Source of the DNA: an uncultured Carboxylicivirga sp.
Lineage (GTDB): Bacteria; Bacteroidota; Bacteroidia; Bacteroidales; Marinilabiliaceae
DNA: 64,000 nt
Direction of reading: 5' to 3'
Assembly: GCF_963668385.1 (NCBI RefSeq)
Contig: NZ_OY764327.1
Span: forward strand, 1,054,001 to 1,118,000
Shown: positions 28,745-38,242 of the stretch, piece after piece
How positions within the stretch are numbered: the stretch's first letter is position 1
Layout of the letters: each line of letters opens with the position of its first letter
The notes under the pieces: generated by a model
Told to the model about the DNA's origin: nothing
Databases searched by the model: none
What the model saw: only the letters and a program-made list of their open reading frames with translations
Position numbers and translations under genes: made by a program

Positions 28745-29941
28745 ATGAAGAAACAAAAGTCAAATAATGTCTTGCTTTTTGGAGTACCTGCAATTGTACT
28801 TATCCTGGCTTTTGTTATTGCTTATGCCCCACGTCCCATCGATTGGAATATTAGCTATTCGAAAAAAGATACAAAACCCTTTGGTAGTAAGTTACTCTTT
28901 GATCTATTACCCGTATTAATGGAAGATAGCGTAATCAACACCAATCATAGCAGCTTATCTTATTTTGTTGGAGATGAAAAGCCACAAAGTCAAAACTACA
29001 TTTTTATCAACAACAAGGTTGAGTTCGAATTAAGTGATGTAAATAAGGTAGATGACCTGCTAAACGAAGGCAACAATGTGTTTATTTCTGCTGAAGATTA
29101 TGGACAGGAATTTCTTGATTCGTTACACATTAAAATTGAATTAAGTTACACACCGCAGCTAGCTATCAACATAGATTCTACTAGCCTTAATTTAGCTAAC
29201 CGTAGTTTAAAAAAGGGCTTAGGCTACTGGTATTTGAAAGGCATTACCAACAATTATTTTACATCATATGATACCTTACAAACTACGGTTTTAGGAATTA
29301 ACAGTAAAGGTAAAACCAATTTCATTCGTATTAAACGAGGAACCGGATGGTTGTATCTACATTTAAACCCTATTGCTTTTACCAATTACAGCTTATTGGA
29401 TAAAGACAATGCCGATTATGCTTTTAAATGCCTTTCGTACTTGCCTGTTGCCACAACGTTGTGGGATGAGCATTATAAAATTGGTATGATGCACCCAAAA
29501 ACAACACTTAGCTATATTTTGGATAATCCCCCCTTACGAATGGCGTATTATTTACTCTGGATAGGAGCTATATTATTCCTCATTTTCGAGTCCGCACGTC
29601 GTCAACGTAAAATTCCAATTGTAAAAGCTCCTGAAAACAGTACGGTTCAATTTGTTGAAACTATAGGAAGACTATATTTCAACAAGAAAAATCATTTGGA
29701 TATAGCTACCAAAAAATACACCTATTTTAAAGAATTTGTAAGATCAAGATACTACGTTACCACATCGCCTCTATCAGATGAATTATATCAACAACTAGCT
29801 GAAAAGTCTCAAATACCCGTTCGAAGCATTCGACAGTTATTTGAGATGGGAGAAAGCCTTCGAAAAACAAAGAAACTATCTGAAGCCGATTTGGAACAAT
29901 TCAACCGTAAGATTGAATTCTTTTACGAACATTGCCAATAA
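28745..29941 (+). CDS. DUF4350 domain membrane protein
   Basis: A 398-residue protein with an N-terminal membrane helix (VLLFGVPAIVLILAFVIAYA), a periplasmic domain of about 230 residues, a second membrane helix (YYLLWIGAILFLIFESARR) and a cytoplasmic tail. The DUF4350 feature KPFGSKLLFDLLP is visible. It starts 3 bp after the DUF4129 stop and its end precedes the preferred MoxR start by 11 bp, so it belongs to the same operon. Confidence 0.82.
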   Translation: MKKQKSNNVLLFGVPAIVLILAFVIAYAPRPIDWNISYSKKDTKPFGSKLLFDLLPVLMEDSVINTNHSSLSYFVGDEKPQSQNYIFINNKVEFELSDVNKVDDLLNEGNNVFISAEDYGQEFLDSLHIKIELSYTPQLAINIDSTSLNLANRSLKKGLGYWYLKGITNNYFTSYDTLQTTVLGINSKGKTNFIRIKRGTGWLYLHLNPIAFTNYSLLDKDNADYAFKCLSYLPVATTLWDEHYKIGMMHPKTTLSYILDNPPLRMAYYLLWIGAILFLIFESARRQRKIPIVKAPENSTVQFVETIGRLYFNKKNHLDIATKKYTYFKEFVRSRYYVTTSPLSDELYQQLAEKSQIPVRSIRQLFEMGESLRKTKKLSEADLEQFNRKIEFFYEHCQ

Positions 29942-29952
29942 AAAACAACGAT

Positions 29953-30933
29953 ATGAATGAAAATAGTTCTTTTGAAACCCGACTACCACTAGATGAATTA
30001 AACCATACCGCCTACCGCATTCGCAACGAAATAGGAAAGGTTATAGTTGGTCAGGAGAAGGTACTCGATTTATTACTAACAGCTATCATTGCCAATGGTC
30101 ACGTACTTATTGAAGGTGTACCGGGAATTGCAAAAACTATGATGGCTAAACTCATCTCAAAGTCGGTAGCTGCTGATTTTTCACGTATTCAGTTTACACC
30201 TGATTTAATGCCAACTGATGTATTGGGTACAATGGTTTTTAATGCGGGCACTTCTAAATTTGAATTCAATAAAGGACCCATATTTTCAAATCTTGTTTTG
30301 ATTGATGAAATTAACCGTGCTCCGGCCAAAACACAATCGGCACTTTTTGAGGTGATGGAAGAACGACAGGTAACTGTAGATGGTGTTACACGCACCCTGG
30401 GAAATCCTTTTCTTGTTTTTGCTACTCAAAACCCTGTTGAACACGAAGGAACCTATCGTTTACCAGAAGCTCAACTCGACCGATTCTTGTTTAAGATTCA
30501 GATCGATTATCCTTCGCTTGATCAAGAAGTAAATATATTGGCCAATGCCCAAAAACGCGAAACTCAAAATCCTCTTGATTTAATAACTTCTGTAATCAGT
30601 AAAGAAGAGTTAGTTCAATATCAGGAGATGGCTACAAAAGTGGTTGTTGAAGATGATTTACTTCGATATATTGCGCAAATTGTTGATAAAACACGTAACA
30701 GCAACTCATTTTATCTGGGAGCAAGTCCACGAGCTTCACTGGCAATACTTAATTCATCAAAAGCCTTTGCAGCACTTGAAGGTCGAGATTTTGTAACGCC
30801 CGATGATATTAAAACGGTACTAATTCCCGTTCTGTGTCACAGAGTTATTCTAACTCCCGAAAAAGAAATGGAAGGAGTAAAACCAGAGGTGATTATCCAA
30901 CAAATTATTGATACAGTAGAAGTTCCACGCTAA
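29953..30933 (+). CDS. MoxR-family AAA+ ATPase
   Basis: About 326 residues with the MoxR Walker A motif GVPGIAKTMMAK, Walker B LVLIDEINRAP, sensor 1 FATQNPVEHEGTYRLPEAQ and sensor 2 LGASPRASLAI. MoxR ATPases act as chaperones for metal-cofactor or VWA-domain proteins. The ATG at 29953 is chosen over an earlier TTG because it leads directly into the conserved N-terminus. The DUF58 protein downstream is the usual partner. Confidence 0.92.
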   Translation: MNENSSFETRLPLDELNHTAYRIRNEIGKVIVGQEKVLDLLLTAIIANGHVLIEGVPGIAKTMMAKLISKSVAADFSRIQFTPDLMPTDVLGTMVFNAGTSKFEFNKGPIFSNLVLIDEINRAPAKTQSALFEVMEERQVTVDGVTRTLGNPFLVFATQNPVEHEGTYRLPEAQLDRFLFKIQIDYPSLDQEVNILANAQKRETQNPLDLITSVISKEELVQYQEMATKVVVEDDLLRYIAQIVDKTRNSNSFYLGASPRASLAILNSSKAFAALEGRDFVTPDDIKTVLIPVLCHRVILTPEKEMEGVKPEVIIQQIIDTVEVPR

Positions 30934-30946
30934 TTATATATAGTAA

Positions 30947-32290
30947 ATGGCAAAACTCAAGATTAGAGGTCGCATTTTCTTTTCCAGGCTATTTTATTAT
31001 TGTTTGGGAGCTATTGCATTGTGTATAGCACTCGGACAGTTTTATCGTTTGTTTTTTGTTTTGGGAACCATGGCTATTGGATTACTGGCTGCCGTTATTT
31101 TTCTTGATATCATTTTACTATTCTACGTTCAAAAAGACGCCATTGAAGCACAAAGAAAGATAGATGAAAAGTTCTCAAATGGTGATTTAAACACGGTTCA
31201 GTTATTTTTCAAAAATAATTATCGTTTCCCAATTAGTCTGAAGGTAATTGATGAAATTCCCATCCAGTTTCAGCATCGTCATTTCAACCTTCAATTAAAT
31301 CCTCAATCGGGCCAATCCGAAAATATTAATTACGATCTAAGACCAGTTGAAAGAGGAGAATATCACTTTGGAGCTTTAAACCTGATGGTACAATCACCTC
31401 TTCGATTGATTATCCGACGTTGGACCAAGTCCGAAAACCAAATGACCAAAGTATATCCGTCATTTAAAGAAATGAAACAATTCGAAATGATGGCTATCTC
31501 TAACCGCTTGACTGAGTTTGGCATTAAAAAAGTGCGTAAACTTGGTCATCAAATGGAATTTGATCAGATAAGAGACTACATTAAAGGTGACGATATAAGA
31601 ACAATCAACTGGAAAGCAACAGCCAGAAAAAATCATCTGATGGTTAACCAATATCGTGAAGAAAAATCGCAACAGGTGATATCCATAGTAGATTTAGGAC
31701 GTGCAATGAAAATGCCATTTGAAGGAATGACTTTGCTTGATTATGCCATCAACACATCACTGGTAATGTCAAAAATTGCAATGATTAAGGATGATAAAGC
31801 CGGACTGATAACCTTTAATAACGAGATCCGTACATTTATCACGCCACAGCGAAATGGTAAACAAATGCAAGTCATCATGGAAGCCTTATACAATCAAAAA
31901 ACAGGTTTTCAAGAGCAAAATATCCGGGCTTTATATTCAACAATTCGTCGGCAGGTACACCATCGCAGCTTACTAATTATATACACCAATTTCGAAAGTC
32001 TTAGTTCTGCTAAACGTCAATTACCAATTCTTCAAAAAATGGCAAAGGAACATCTTGTGATGGTTGTATTTTTCGAGAATACAGAACTAAAACAACTTAC
32101 ACAAGATAAAGCATCAGATATTGAAGGAATTTATACTAAAACCATTGCCGAAAAATTTGCCTACGACAAAAAACTAATCGTTCGGGAATTAGAACGTCAC
32201 GGAGTTCATACCATATTAACGGAACCCGGAAAACTAACCATTGAAACCATTAATAAATACCTCGAATTAAAAGCAAGGGGGTTAATATAA
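30947..32290 (+). CDS. DUF58 domain protein (MoxR partner)
   Basis: A 447-residue protein with two N-terminal membrane helices, a beta-rich domain, then DUF58: the signature GHQMEFDQIRDYIKGDDIRTINWKATAR followed by a VWA-like fold (ISIVDLGRAM). The long motif starts near residue 200. It ends the six-gene run 26172-32290. No strong terminator was seen directly after it. Confidence 0.9.
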   Translation: MAKLKIRGRIFFSRLFYYCLGAIALCIALGQFYRLFFVLGTMAIGLLAAVIFLDIILLFYVQKDAIEAQRKIDEKFSNGDLNTVQLFFKNNYRFPISLKVIDEIPIQFQHRHFNLQLNPQSGQSENINYDLRPVERGEYHFGALNLMVQSPLRLIIRRWTKSENQMTKVYPSFKEMKQFEMMAISNRLTEFGIKKVRKLGHQMEFDQIRDYIKGDDIRTINWKATARKNHLMVNQYREEKSQQVISIVDLGRAMKMPFEGMTLLDYAINTSLVMSKIAMIKDDKAGLITFNNEIRTFITPQRNGKQMQVIMEALYNQKTGFQEQNIRALYSTIRRQVHHRSLLIIYTNFESLSSAKRQLPILQKMAKEHLVMVVFFENTELKQLTQDKASDIEGIYTKTIAEKFAYDKKLIVRELERHGVHTILTEPGKLTIETINKYLELKARGLI

Positions 32291-32536
32291 ACTATATCAT
32301 CTCTGATTCAATTCTTAACTTTTACAACTAACCTAATTTGAATTTTTGACTTTCTCACCCCCTATTTTCAATGCAAATTTGACAAGATTTCGAAAAACTA
32401 TGACTACAAAACCTCTTTTATGGATCTAAAAATTCCACTTTTAGACTTTTTCATAAAAAAAATAGGTTATTTGCATACGTGAATCCATCGCCTAATTTGT
32501 CTAAGTAATGAAAGATTAACAATAGCCTAAACTGAA

Positions 32537-32568
32537 GTTAATTTAGTTGAAATCCCGTTAATTTAGTT
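32537..32568 (+). repeat. Pair of 12-bp direct repeats with 20-bp period
   Basis: GTTAATTTAGTT occurs at 32537-32548 and again at 32557-32568. The second copy overlaps a candidate -7 box, so these could be operator half sites on one face of the helix. Confidence 0.6.
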
Positions 32569-32571
32569 TTG
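32564..32571 (+). promoter_or_regulatory. Candidate -7 box of the PhnW-like gene
   Basis: TAGTTTTG matches TAnnTTTG, 37 bp before the ATG at 32609. Confidence 0.4.
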
Positions 32572-32608
32572 TGATGTATTAGTAGTAACCGTTTAAAGAG
32601 TTGATGCC

Positions 32609-33280
32609 ATGATGACCTTATCCAATTTCTCTGAGAAAATAGAATTAGACGATGTTTTTGATAGCGGCTTAATTTCATTAATGACCCAATCATTAGTAAG
32701 TCCTGAGAGTTTTTATCTTACAGGATATGAAACCATCAGCTTTAAACGCACACGTGAATTTGCCTTAGAAACAGTTTTAGCCTCAGTTGTTCCATTCGAA
32801 AAAGACTTATTAATTGTTAGCAACAATATTGATGACCTTCGCTTGCAACGTTTGTGCGCATTTCACAATGTAAGTAGTAACCTTATTGCAAAACCATATA
32901 CCATAAACGATTGGGAAGAATTTGGACTAATAGCCGCTAATTACAGACGTTACTCTCACATACTTGTATCATGTGATGTTAACGATCAAGAAGAAATGGC
33001 CCAACTTCGCAAAATATCAACCCTGGTTGATAATATGAGAATAGGATTAATTGTACATTGCCGAAGAAAACCAATGGAATTAAATGAACTAAGTAATCTA
33101 AGCGTTGACTATATGATTTGTAATGGTACCAACTCTGACATTAGTTCTGTTGTTATTGCACGTCGAAGCAGACTCGTACAAACCGAAGGTAATGCGCGTG
33201 ATTCAAAACTAGATTTATACAATTACTGGCAAAGTACTTTATACGGTCGTAATTCTTACATTGAACCTATGGCAATTTAA
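32609..33280 (+). CDS. Degenerate class-V aminotransferase-like protein (PhnW/AGXT type) without PLP residues
   Basis: A 223-residue protein, about 60 percent of the length of 2-aminoethylphosphonate transaminase. It follows that family order: REFALETVLASVVPFEKDLL corresponds to the helix and strand after the N-terminal glycines, HILVSCDVND to the family strand HVALIHCETS, and VDYMICNGTNSDISSVVIARR to the PLP-lysine segment ([23 protein letters not shown] in PhnW), followed by a shared DLY-W ending. The Schiff-base lysine is missing, the segment is shortened, and the PLP aspartate of IVDAMSS is replaced (LIVHCRRK). The C-terminal domain is absent. It has its own control region and a strong terminator, so it looks like a maintained non-enzymatic derivative. 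Confidence 0.6.
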   Translation: MMTLSNFSEKIELDDVFDSGLISLMTQSLVSPESFYLTGYETISFKRTREFALETVLASVVPFEKDLLIVSNNIDDLRLQRLCAFHNVSSNLIAKPYTINDWEEFGLIAANYRRYSHILVSCDVNDQEEMAQLRKISTLVDNMRIGLIVHCRRKPMELNELSNLSVDYMICNGTNSDISSVVIARRSRLVQTEGNARDSKLDLYNYWQSTLYGRNSYIEPMAI

Positions 33281-33301
33281 CCAAGCTATTACTATAGAAT
33301 C

Positions 33302-33353
33302 AACCCAATGCTCGTTAAAATATCATTGTTTAACGTACATTGGGTTAACTTTT
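33302..33353 (+). terminator. Nested hairpin terminator after the PhnW-like gene
   Basis: AACCCAATG pairs with CATTGGGTT, and inside it CGTTAAA pairs with TTTAACG; a T-rich stretch follows. The two stems stack with two-base interruptions. Confidence 0.75.
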
Positions 33354-33449
33354 TCTTAACGCTTCCAACTTATTATAAATAACTTAGCAACTCCTTAACA
33401 TTTACTTTTCTTTACACATTTAATATTGTATATCAATATTTTTAGATAG

Positions 33450-34319
33450 ATGAGTAAAGAAAAAACAATTAGCAAAAGGGAGATTGAAGCCTTAGTAATA
33501 TCCGATACACACCTGGGTACTTATGGATGTAAGGCTAAAGAGTTGGTAAGCTATTTAAAAACAGTATCACCCAAAAAAATAGTATTAAATGGTGATATTA
33601 TTGATGTTTGGCAATTTTCTACTAACTACTTTCCAAAATCTCATACCAAGGTAATTCGTCAGTTATTAAAAATGATGGAAAATGGTAGTGAAATAATCTA
33701 CCTTGCCGGCAATCATGATGAGAACTTTAGACGATTTGTTGGTTTATCTGTCGGTAATTTTACAATTGCCAATAAACTAATATTAGAATTAAATGGTACC
33801 AAATCGTGGATTTTCCACGGCGATGTATTTGATGTGGTAATGCATCATTCAAAATGGTTAGCCAAACTTGGAGCTAAAGCATACGGATTCCTCACAATCG
33901 TTAACAAATTGGCCAATGGAATTCTATCTTTATTTGGAAAACGAAGGATTTCTCTATCACGCGACGTAAAAAAAGCCTTTAAAGGCAAAAATAAATCGCA
34001 GCTTGCTACTCGCTTTGAAACCACCGTGGCAGAACTTGCCATCAAAAAACAATACGATTACGCCATTTGCGGGCATATACATTGGCCCGAGAAAAAGATA
34101 ATCACTAATTCAGAAGGAGAGGTTGTTTATTTAAATAGTGGCGATTGGGTCGAAAACATGACAGCACTAGAGTTTTACGATGGTGACTGGCATTTGATTC
34201 ACTTCAACAAAGAAGAAATACCACAATTCAATAATCAAGTTCTTTCGGCTGATGACAGTATATTACCTAACGAGAAAGTACTATTCATGACAATGCTGAA
34301 AGATGTTTTAAGTAGCTAA
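33450..34319 (+). CDS. UDP-2,3-diacylglucosamine diphosphatase-like metallophosphoesterase
   Basis: A 289-residue calcineurin-type phosphoesterase with all metal motifs: SDTHLG near residue 16, NGDIIDVW, AGNHDENF, FHGDVFD and CGHIHWPEKK. The length and arrangement resemble LpxH-like or related lipid-sugar pyrophosphatases. It could act in lipid A formation or on another lipid-linked nucleotide. It starts a run of three lipid or glycolipid genes with gaps of 26 and 5 bp. Confidence 0.8.
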   Translation: MSKEKTISKREIEALVISDTHLGTYGCKAKELVSYLKTVSPKKIVLNGDIIDVWQFSTNYFPKSHTKVIRQLLKMMENGSEIIYLAGNHDENFRRFVGLSVGNFTIANKLILELNGTKSWIFHGDVFDVVMHHSKWLAKLGAKAYGFLTIVNKLANGILSLFGKRRISLSRDVKKAFKGKNKSQLATRFETTVAELAIKKQYDYAICGHIHWPEKKIITNSEGEVVYLNSGDWVENMTALEFYDGDWHLIHFNKEEIPQFNNQVLSADDSILPNEKVLFMTMLKDVLSS

Positions 34320-34345
34320 TCATTCCATACAAAACTACGCCCATC

Positions 34346-35380
34346 ATGAAAATCTTATATGCAATTCAAGGGACCGGAAACGGACATATGGCAAGGGCAT
34401 TCGAAGTAATTCCTGAGCTAAAAAAATACGGTGATGTAGATATCGTTGTAAGTGGTATCCAAACCGAAATATCACTACCTTGGCCAGTAAAATTCCGCTA
34501 TTATGGAATGGGATTTATTTTTGGTAAAAATGGAGGGGTTGATATAAAATCCACCATTCGAAAAACACACTTACACACATTTATCAAAGAAATTTTTAGT
34601 GTACCTGTACATCATTACGATTTAGTAATAAACGATTTTGAACCCGTTGTTGCATGGGCTTGTAAATTAAAAGGCAAAAAATGTATATCACTCAGCCATC
34701 AAAGTGCTGTACTCCACCCGAAAGCCCCAAAACCTCCAATAAAAGATTATCTGGGTAGAAATATCCTGAAATTCTATGCTCCTACCAGCTATACTTATGG
34801 TTTTCATTTTAACAACATTGATAACAATATAACAACACCGGTCATCCGAAGCGATATTAGAAATGCTACAACTACGAATATGGGTCATTATACTGTTTAT
34901 CTTCCATCTTACTCTGATGATAAGATAATTAAGGTATTGTCGCAGATTCCAAATATTAAATGGCAAGTTTTTTCTAAACACAATAATGAACAAAGGACAA
35001 TAAAAAATATACATATTCAGCCAGTAGACAAAGAAAAATTCACTAAAAGTTTTTTATCTTGTGAAGGTGTTTTATGCAATGCTGGATTTGAAACACCAGC
35101 TGAAGCATTATACATGGGTAAAAAGCTTTGTGTTATTCCTATGAAAGGTCAGTACGAACAGCAATGTAACGCCGCTTTTGTAGAAAACATGGGAATTACT
35201 ACCCTTACTAATCTTGAAGCAAGTATAGAAAGAATTAATGATTGGGTTGTACACAAAACACCAATTAAAGTGAGCTATCCAAACAATTTAGCGGAGGTTA
35301 TTGATGAAATCATTTTCAGATTTACTCCTCAATTCGATTCTATACCACAAATGGCAATTAGTAGTCAGTTTAAAATTTAA
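34346..35380 (+). CDS. Glycosyltransferase, MurG/MGDG-synthase-like (GT-B fold)
   Basis: A 344-residue protein with a GT-B opening KILYAIQGTGNGHMARAFEVIPEL and the nucleotide-sugar site EGVLCNAGFETPAEALYMGKK followed by PMKGQYEQQCNA. This glycine-rich, glutamine-containing pattern is typical of GT28-like transferases that act on lipids. Placed between a lipid phosphoesterase and a double acyltransferase, it probably glycosylates a lipid acceptor (inference). Confidence 0.78.
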   Translation: MKILYAIQGTGNGHMARAFEVIPELKKYGDVDIVVSGIQTEISLPWPVKFRYYGMGFIFGKNGGVDIKSTIRKTHLHTFIKEIFSVPVHHYDLVINDFEPVVAWACKLKGKKCISLSHQSAVLHPKAPKPPIKDYLGRNILKFYAPTSYTYGFHFNNIDNNITTPVIRSDIRNATTTNMGHYTVYLPSYSDDKIIKVLSQIPNIKWQVFSKHNNEQRTIKNIHIQPVDKEKFTKSFLSCEGVLCNAGFETPAEALYMGKKLCVIPMKGQYEQQCNAAFVENMGITTLTNLEASIERINDWVVHKTPIKVSYPNNLAEVIDEIIFRFTPQFDSIPQMAISSQFKI

Positions 35381-35385
35381 TTTAC

Positions 35386-37122
35386 ATGCTGATTTCAGAT
35401 CAAAGCTTAAAGGAAGTTGGGATACCTGTACCAACCAATCCTTTGTTTAAGAAAGCTATCTTTTCTTATCTACGGGTTAATCGAATTAACCAGTTCTTAA
35501 ACTCGACCAATGAAGACACAAAAGGTCTTGAGTTCATTGAAACGCTTTTTAAATACCTCAATATTAACTATCATATATCTGATATTGAGCTAAAACACAT
35601 CCCATCATCGGGTCCTTTCATAATTATGTCTAATCATCCGTTTGGCTTTTTAGACGGGCTAATCATGATGCACATCATAGGGCAAAAACGCCCTGATTTT
35701 AAAGTTTTAGCCAATTTTTTTCTAAAGCAGTTTAAGCCGTTAAGTCCTTTCTTTATTGACTTAAATCCTTTTGAATCAAATAATAAAATCAATTTCAGAG
35801 GAATAAGAAGTGCATATCAATACTTATCCAATGGAGGACCCATTGGATTATTTCCAGCAGGTGAGGTTGCAACCATGCAAAAACGTTTCTCTCGAATTGA
35901 AGATAAACCTTGGGATCAGAGCATAGTTCGCTTTATTGTAAATGCTAATGCACCAATTATTCCCATGTATTTCGAAGGAACCAATAGTCTGAAATTCCAT
36001 TTGTTAGGCAAAATACATCCCTATCTACGTACATTAACCATCCCTTCCGAATTTTTTAAATCTGAAAACAGAACGGTTAAACTTAGAATTGGAGCAGCTA
36101 TTAAACCTAACGAACTCAAAGACTTTGACAATCTTCAGAAAGCTGGCAGATACCTAAGAGCTTCGTTATTTGGACTAGGTTCAAAAGTAGACATCAAACG
36201 TCACTTTAAATTGCCTAAAAAGGAGAAAGCAAAAGAGACAATTATAGACGCCATTCAATCATCTGTTATACAAAAGGAGTTAGATTTTTTAAAGTCGCAA
36301 AACTCGCTTTTGTTTACTAAATCAAGCTACGAGATCTATTTAGCCGAGGCTCGTTCTATTCCAAATACAATGAATGAGTTAGGGCGTTTACGCGAAATTA
36401 CATTCCGTGCTGTTGGCGAAGGTACCGGGCAGAAATTGGATGTTGACGAATATGATCTTTACTATCATCACTTATTCATTTGGGATACCAAAAACAAATG
36501 TATTGCAGGTGCATATCGTTTAGGCCCGGGTGATCGAATTATCAGCTCATTTGATTCCAAAGGATTTTATGTAACCAGCTTGTTTGATTTAGATAAGGAA
36601 TTTAATCCAATTCTTTCGCAAACTTTAGAAATGGGGCGATCATTTGTTGTTAAAGAGTATCAACAAAAACCTCTTCCACTATTTTTGCTTTGGCAAGGTA
36701 TTTTACACTTTCTAAAACGAAATCCACAGTATAAGTACCTACTTGGACCTGTAAGTATCAGTAATGATTTTACACGTTTTTCGAAAGACTTGCTTATTGC
36801 CTTTATTCAGAAATATCACTTTAATTATGAGTTGGCTAAATGGGTTCACCCACGTAAAGAGTTTGTTGTAAAAACTGATATTGAAGATATTGAAGTGGTA
36901 TTGGAGAGAAATTCTAATGATTTGCAAAAACTGGATAAATACATTGCCAGTATTGAGCCTGGTTACATGAAAATACCCGTATTATTAAAGCAATACATTA
37001 GACAAAATGCTAAGATCATCGGGTTCAATGTTGATCCTAACTTTAACGACTGTTTAGATGGTTTAATGATATTGGATATAAACGACCTTCCACAAAGTAC
37101 ATTTGGCTTTATAAAAGAGTAA
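35386..37122 (+). CDS. Fused PlsC-type acyltransferase and GNAT/OlsB-type N-acyltransferase (OlsF-like)
   Basis: A 578-residue two-domain protein. The N-terminal part (about 60-245) has the lysophospholipid acyltransferase motif NHPFGFLDG (H84, D90) and FPAGEVATMQ. The C-terminal part (about 310-560) has RLREITFRAVGEG and HHLFIWDTKNKCIAGAYRLG, the pattern of OlsB/GNAT hemolysin-type N-acyltransferases. This order matches OlsF, which makes ornithine or glycine lipids with one bifunctional enzyme. The amino acid head group is not determined here. It ends at a bidirectional terminator. Confidence 0.8.
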   Translation: MLISDQSLKEVGIPVPTNPLFKKAIFSYLRVNRINQFLNSTNEDTKGLEFIETLFKYLNINYHISDIELKHIPSSGPFIIMSNHPFGFLDGLIMMHIIGQKRPDFKVLANFFLKQFKPLSPFFIDLNPFESNNKINFRGIRSAYQYLSNGGPIGLFPAGEVATMQKRFSRIEDKPWDQSIVRFIVNANAPIIPMYFEGTNSLKFHLLGKIHPYLRTLTIPSEFFKSENRTVKLRIGAAIKPNELKDFDNLQKAGRYLRASLFGLGSKVDIKRHFKLPKKEKAKETIIDAIQSSVIQKELDFLKSQNSLLFTKSSYEIYLAEARSIPNTMNELGRLREITFRAVGEGTGQKLDVDEYDLYYHHLFIWDTKNKCIAGAYRLGPGDRIISSFDSKGFYVTSLFDLDKEFNPILSQTLEMGRSFVVKEYQQKPLPLFLLWQGILHFLKRNPQYKYLLGPVSISNDFTRFSKDLLIAFIQKYHFNYELAKWVHPRKEFVVKTDIEDIEVVLERNSNDLQKLDKYIASIEPGYMKIPVLLKQYIRQNAKIIGFNVDPNFNDCLDGLMILDINDLPQSTFGFIKE

Positions 37123-37165
37123 AAATAAAAAGAGAGAATTATACTTAATTCTCTCTTTTATTTTT
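37121..37165. terminator. Bidirectional terminator between the OlsF-like gene and gpsA
   Basis: AAAAGAGAGAATT pairs with AATTCTCTCTTTT around ATACTT, flanked by A and T tracts on both sides. Its right edge touches the gpsA stop codon. Confidence 0.88.
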
Positions 37166-38174
37166 ATCGTAAATGCTCTGTAAGCAATCGAATCTCAATT
37201 GCGGGTGATATTTTTTCATAAATAATATTGTAAACTGCTTCTGTAATAGGCATGTTTACTTTGTATTTATCATTTATTTCTTTGATACTTTTTACAGCAT
37301 AGTAGCCTTCGGCAATCATCAGCATTTCCATCTGTGCATATTTAACAGAATAACCTTTCCCTACCATGGTACCAAACATACGGTTACGACTAAATTGCGA
37401 GTAGGCTGTTACCAATAAGTCACCAAGATACGCCGAGCTTTTAATATCGCGGGTAATTGGATGAACTGTATCAACAAATCGTTTAATTTCCTGGATACCA
37501 TTCGAAATTAAAACAGCCTGAAAGTTATCTCCATAACCTAAACCATGGCAAATACCTGAAGCTACAGCCATAATATTCTTCAATACGGCTGAATATTCAG
37601 TTCCGTAAATATCATCAGTAACAGATGTCATTATATAAGAACAATCAAGAAAAGAGGCAAATTTACGTCCTACCTTAATATCCTGACAAGCAATAGTAAG
37701 ATATGATAAACGCTCCAATGCTACCTCTTCAGCATGACACGGTCCACTAATAACACCAATGGCATCAGTTGGAATCTCGTAAAATTTATGAAGATATTGA
37801 CCGATAATCAGATTCTCTTGCGGAACTAATCCTTTAATCGCAGATACAATGAATTTATCTTTTAGAGGTTCAGTTAAATCAGAAAGAGCTGATTTAATAA
37901 AAGCTGAAGGAACTGCCAATATAAGAATATCCGATCGCTTAACTATTTCGTTAATGTCATCAGAGAAGAAGATATTCTCTGGTTCAAACATCACACTAGA
38001 AAGGTAATTAGGATTGTGCTTTTTCTGTTTAAATTCAGTTATGTGAGTTGGATTTCGGAAGTACCAGTTGATAGAAGGAACATTGTTCAACAACATTTTT
38101 GCTATGGCTGTTGCCCAGCTGCCGCTGCCAATTATTCCAACCGTTGATGTTTCATCCATATTCATTTGGTTCAA
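37164..38174 (-). CDS. gpsA: Glycerol-3-phosphate dehydrogenase [NAD(P)+]
   Basis: A 336-residue enzyme with the Rossmann motif GIIGSGSWATAIAKML near residue 13, VISGPCHAEEVA and the substrate-binding block SAVLKNIMAVASGICHGLGYGDNF. It reduces dihydroxyacetone phosphate to sn-glycerol-3-phosphate, the phospholipid backbone. Several Met codons at the start (residues 1, 4, 6) make the exact start uncertain by a few residues. It lies downstream of lysS on the same strand, with a terminator-like hairpin between them. Confidence 0.95.
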   Translation of the reverse strand: MNQMNMDETSTVGIIGSGSWATAIAKMLLNNVPSINWYFRNPTHITEFKQKKHNPNYLSSVMFEPENIFFSDDINEIVKRSDILILAVPSAFIKSALSDLTEPLKDKFIVSAIKGLVPQENLIIGQYLHKFYEIPTDAIGVISGPCHAEEVALERLSYLTIACQDIKVGRKFASFLDCSYIMTSVTDDIYGTEYSAVLKNIMAVASGICHGLGYGDNFQAVLISNGIQEIKRFVDTVHPITRDIKSSAYLGDLLVTAYSQFSRNRMFGTMVGKGYSVKYAQMEMLMIAEGYYAVKSIKEINDKYKVNMPITEAVYNIIYEKISPAIEIRLLTEHLR

Positions 38175-38194
38175 TTTAAACCATTAAAATAAAA

Positions 38195-38218
38195 CAAAAA
38201 AGGCAAACAGCCTCTTTT
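38195..38218 (-). terminator. Terminator-like hairpin between lysS and gpsA
   Basis: On the minus strand AGGC pairs with GCCT around TGTTT, extended by A/T pairs and followed by a T run. It may reduce read-through from lysS into gpsA. Confidence 0.55.
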
Positions 38219-38242
38219 GTTCTATTAAATATCTCTTAAAGT

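Larger units (their letters stand above)
32291..32608. other. Intergenic control region upstream of the PhnW-like gene
   Basis: About 320 bp without a plausible gene. It is AT-rich and its last 75 bp hold a pair of 12-bp direct repeats and a candidate -7 box, described separately. Nothing else is recognised. Confidence 0.5.
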
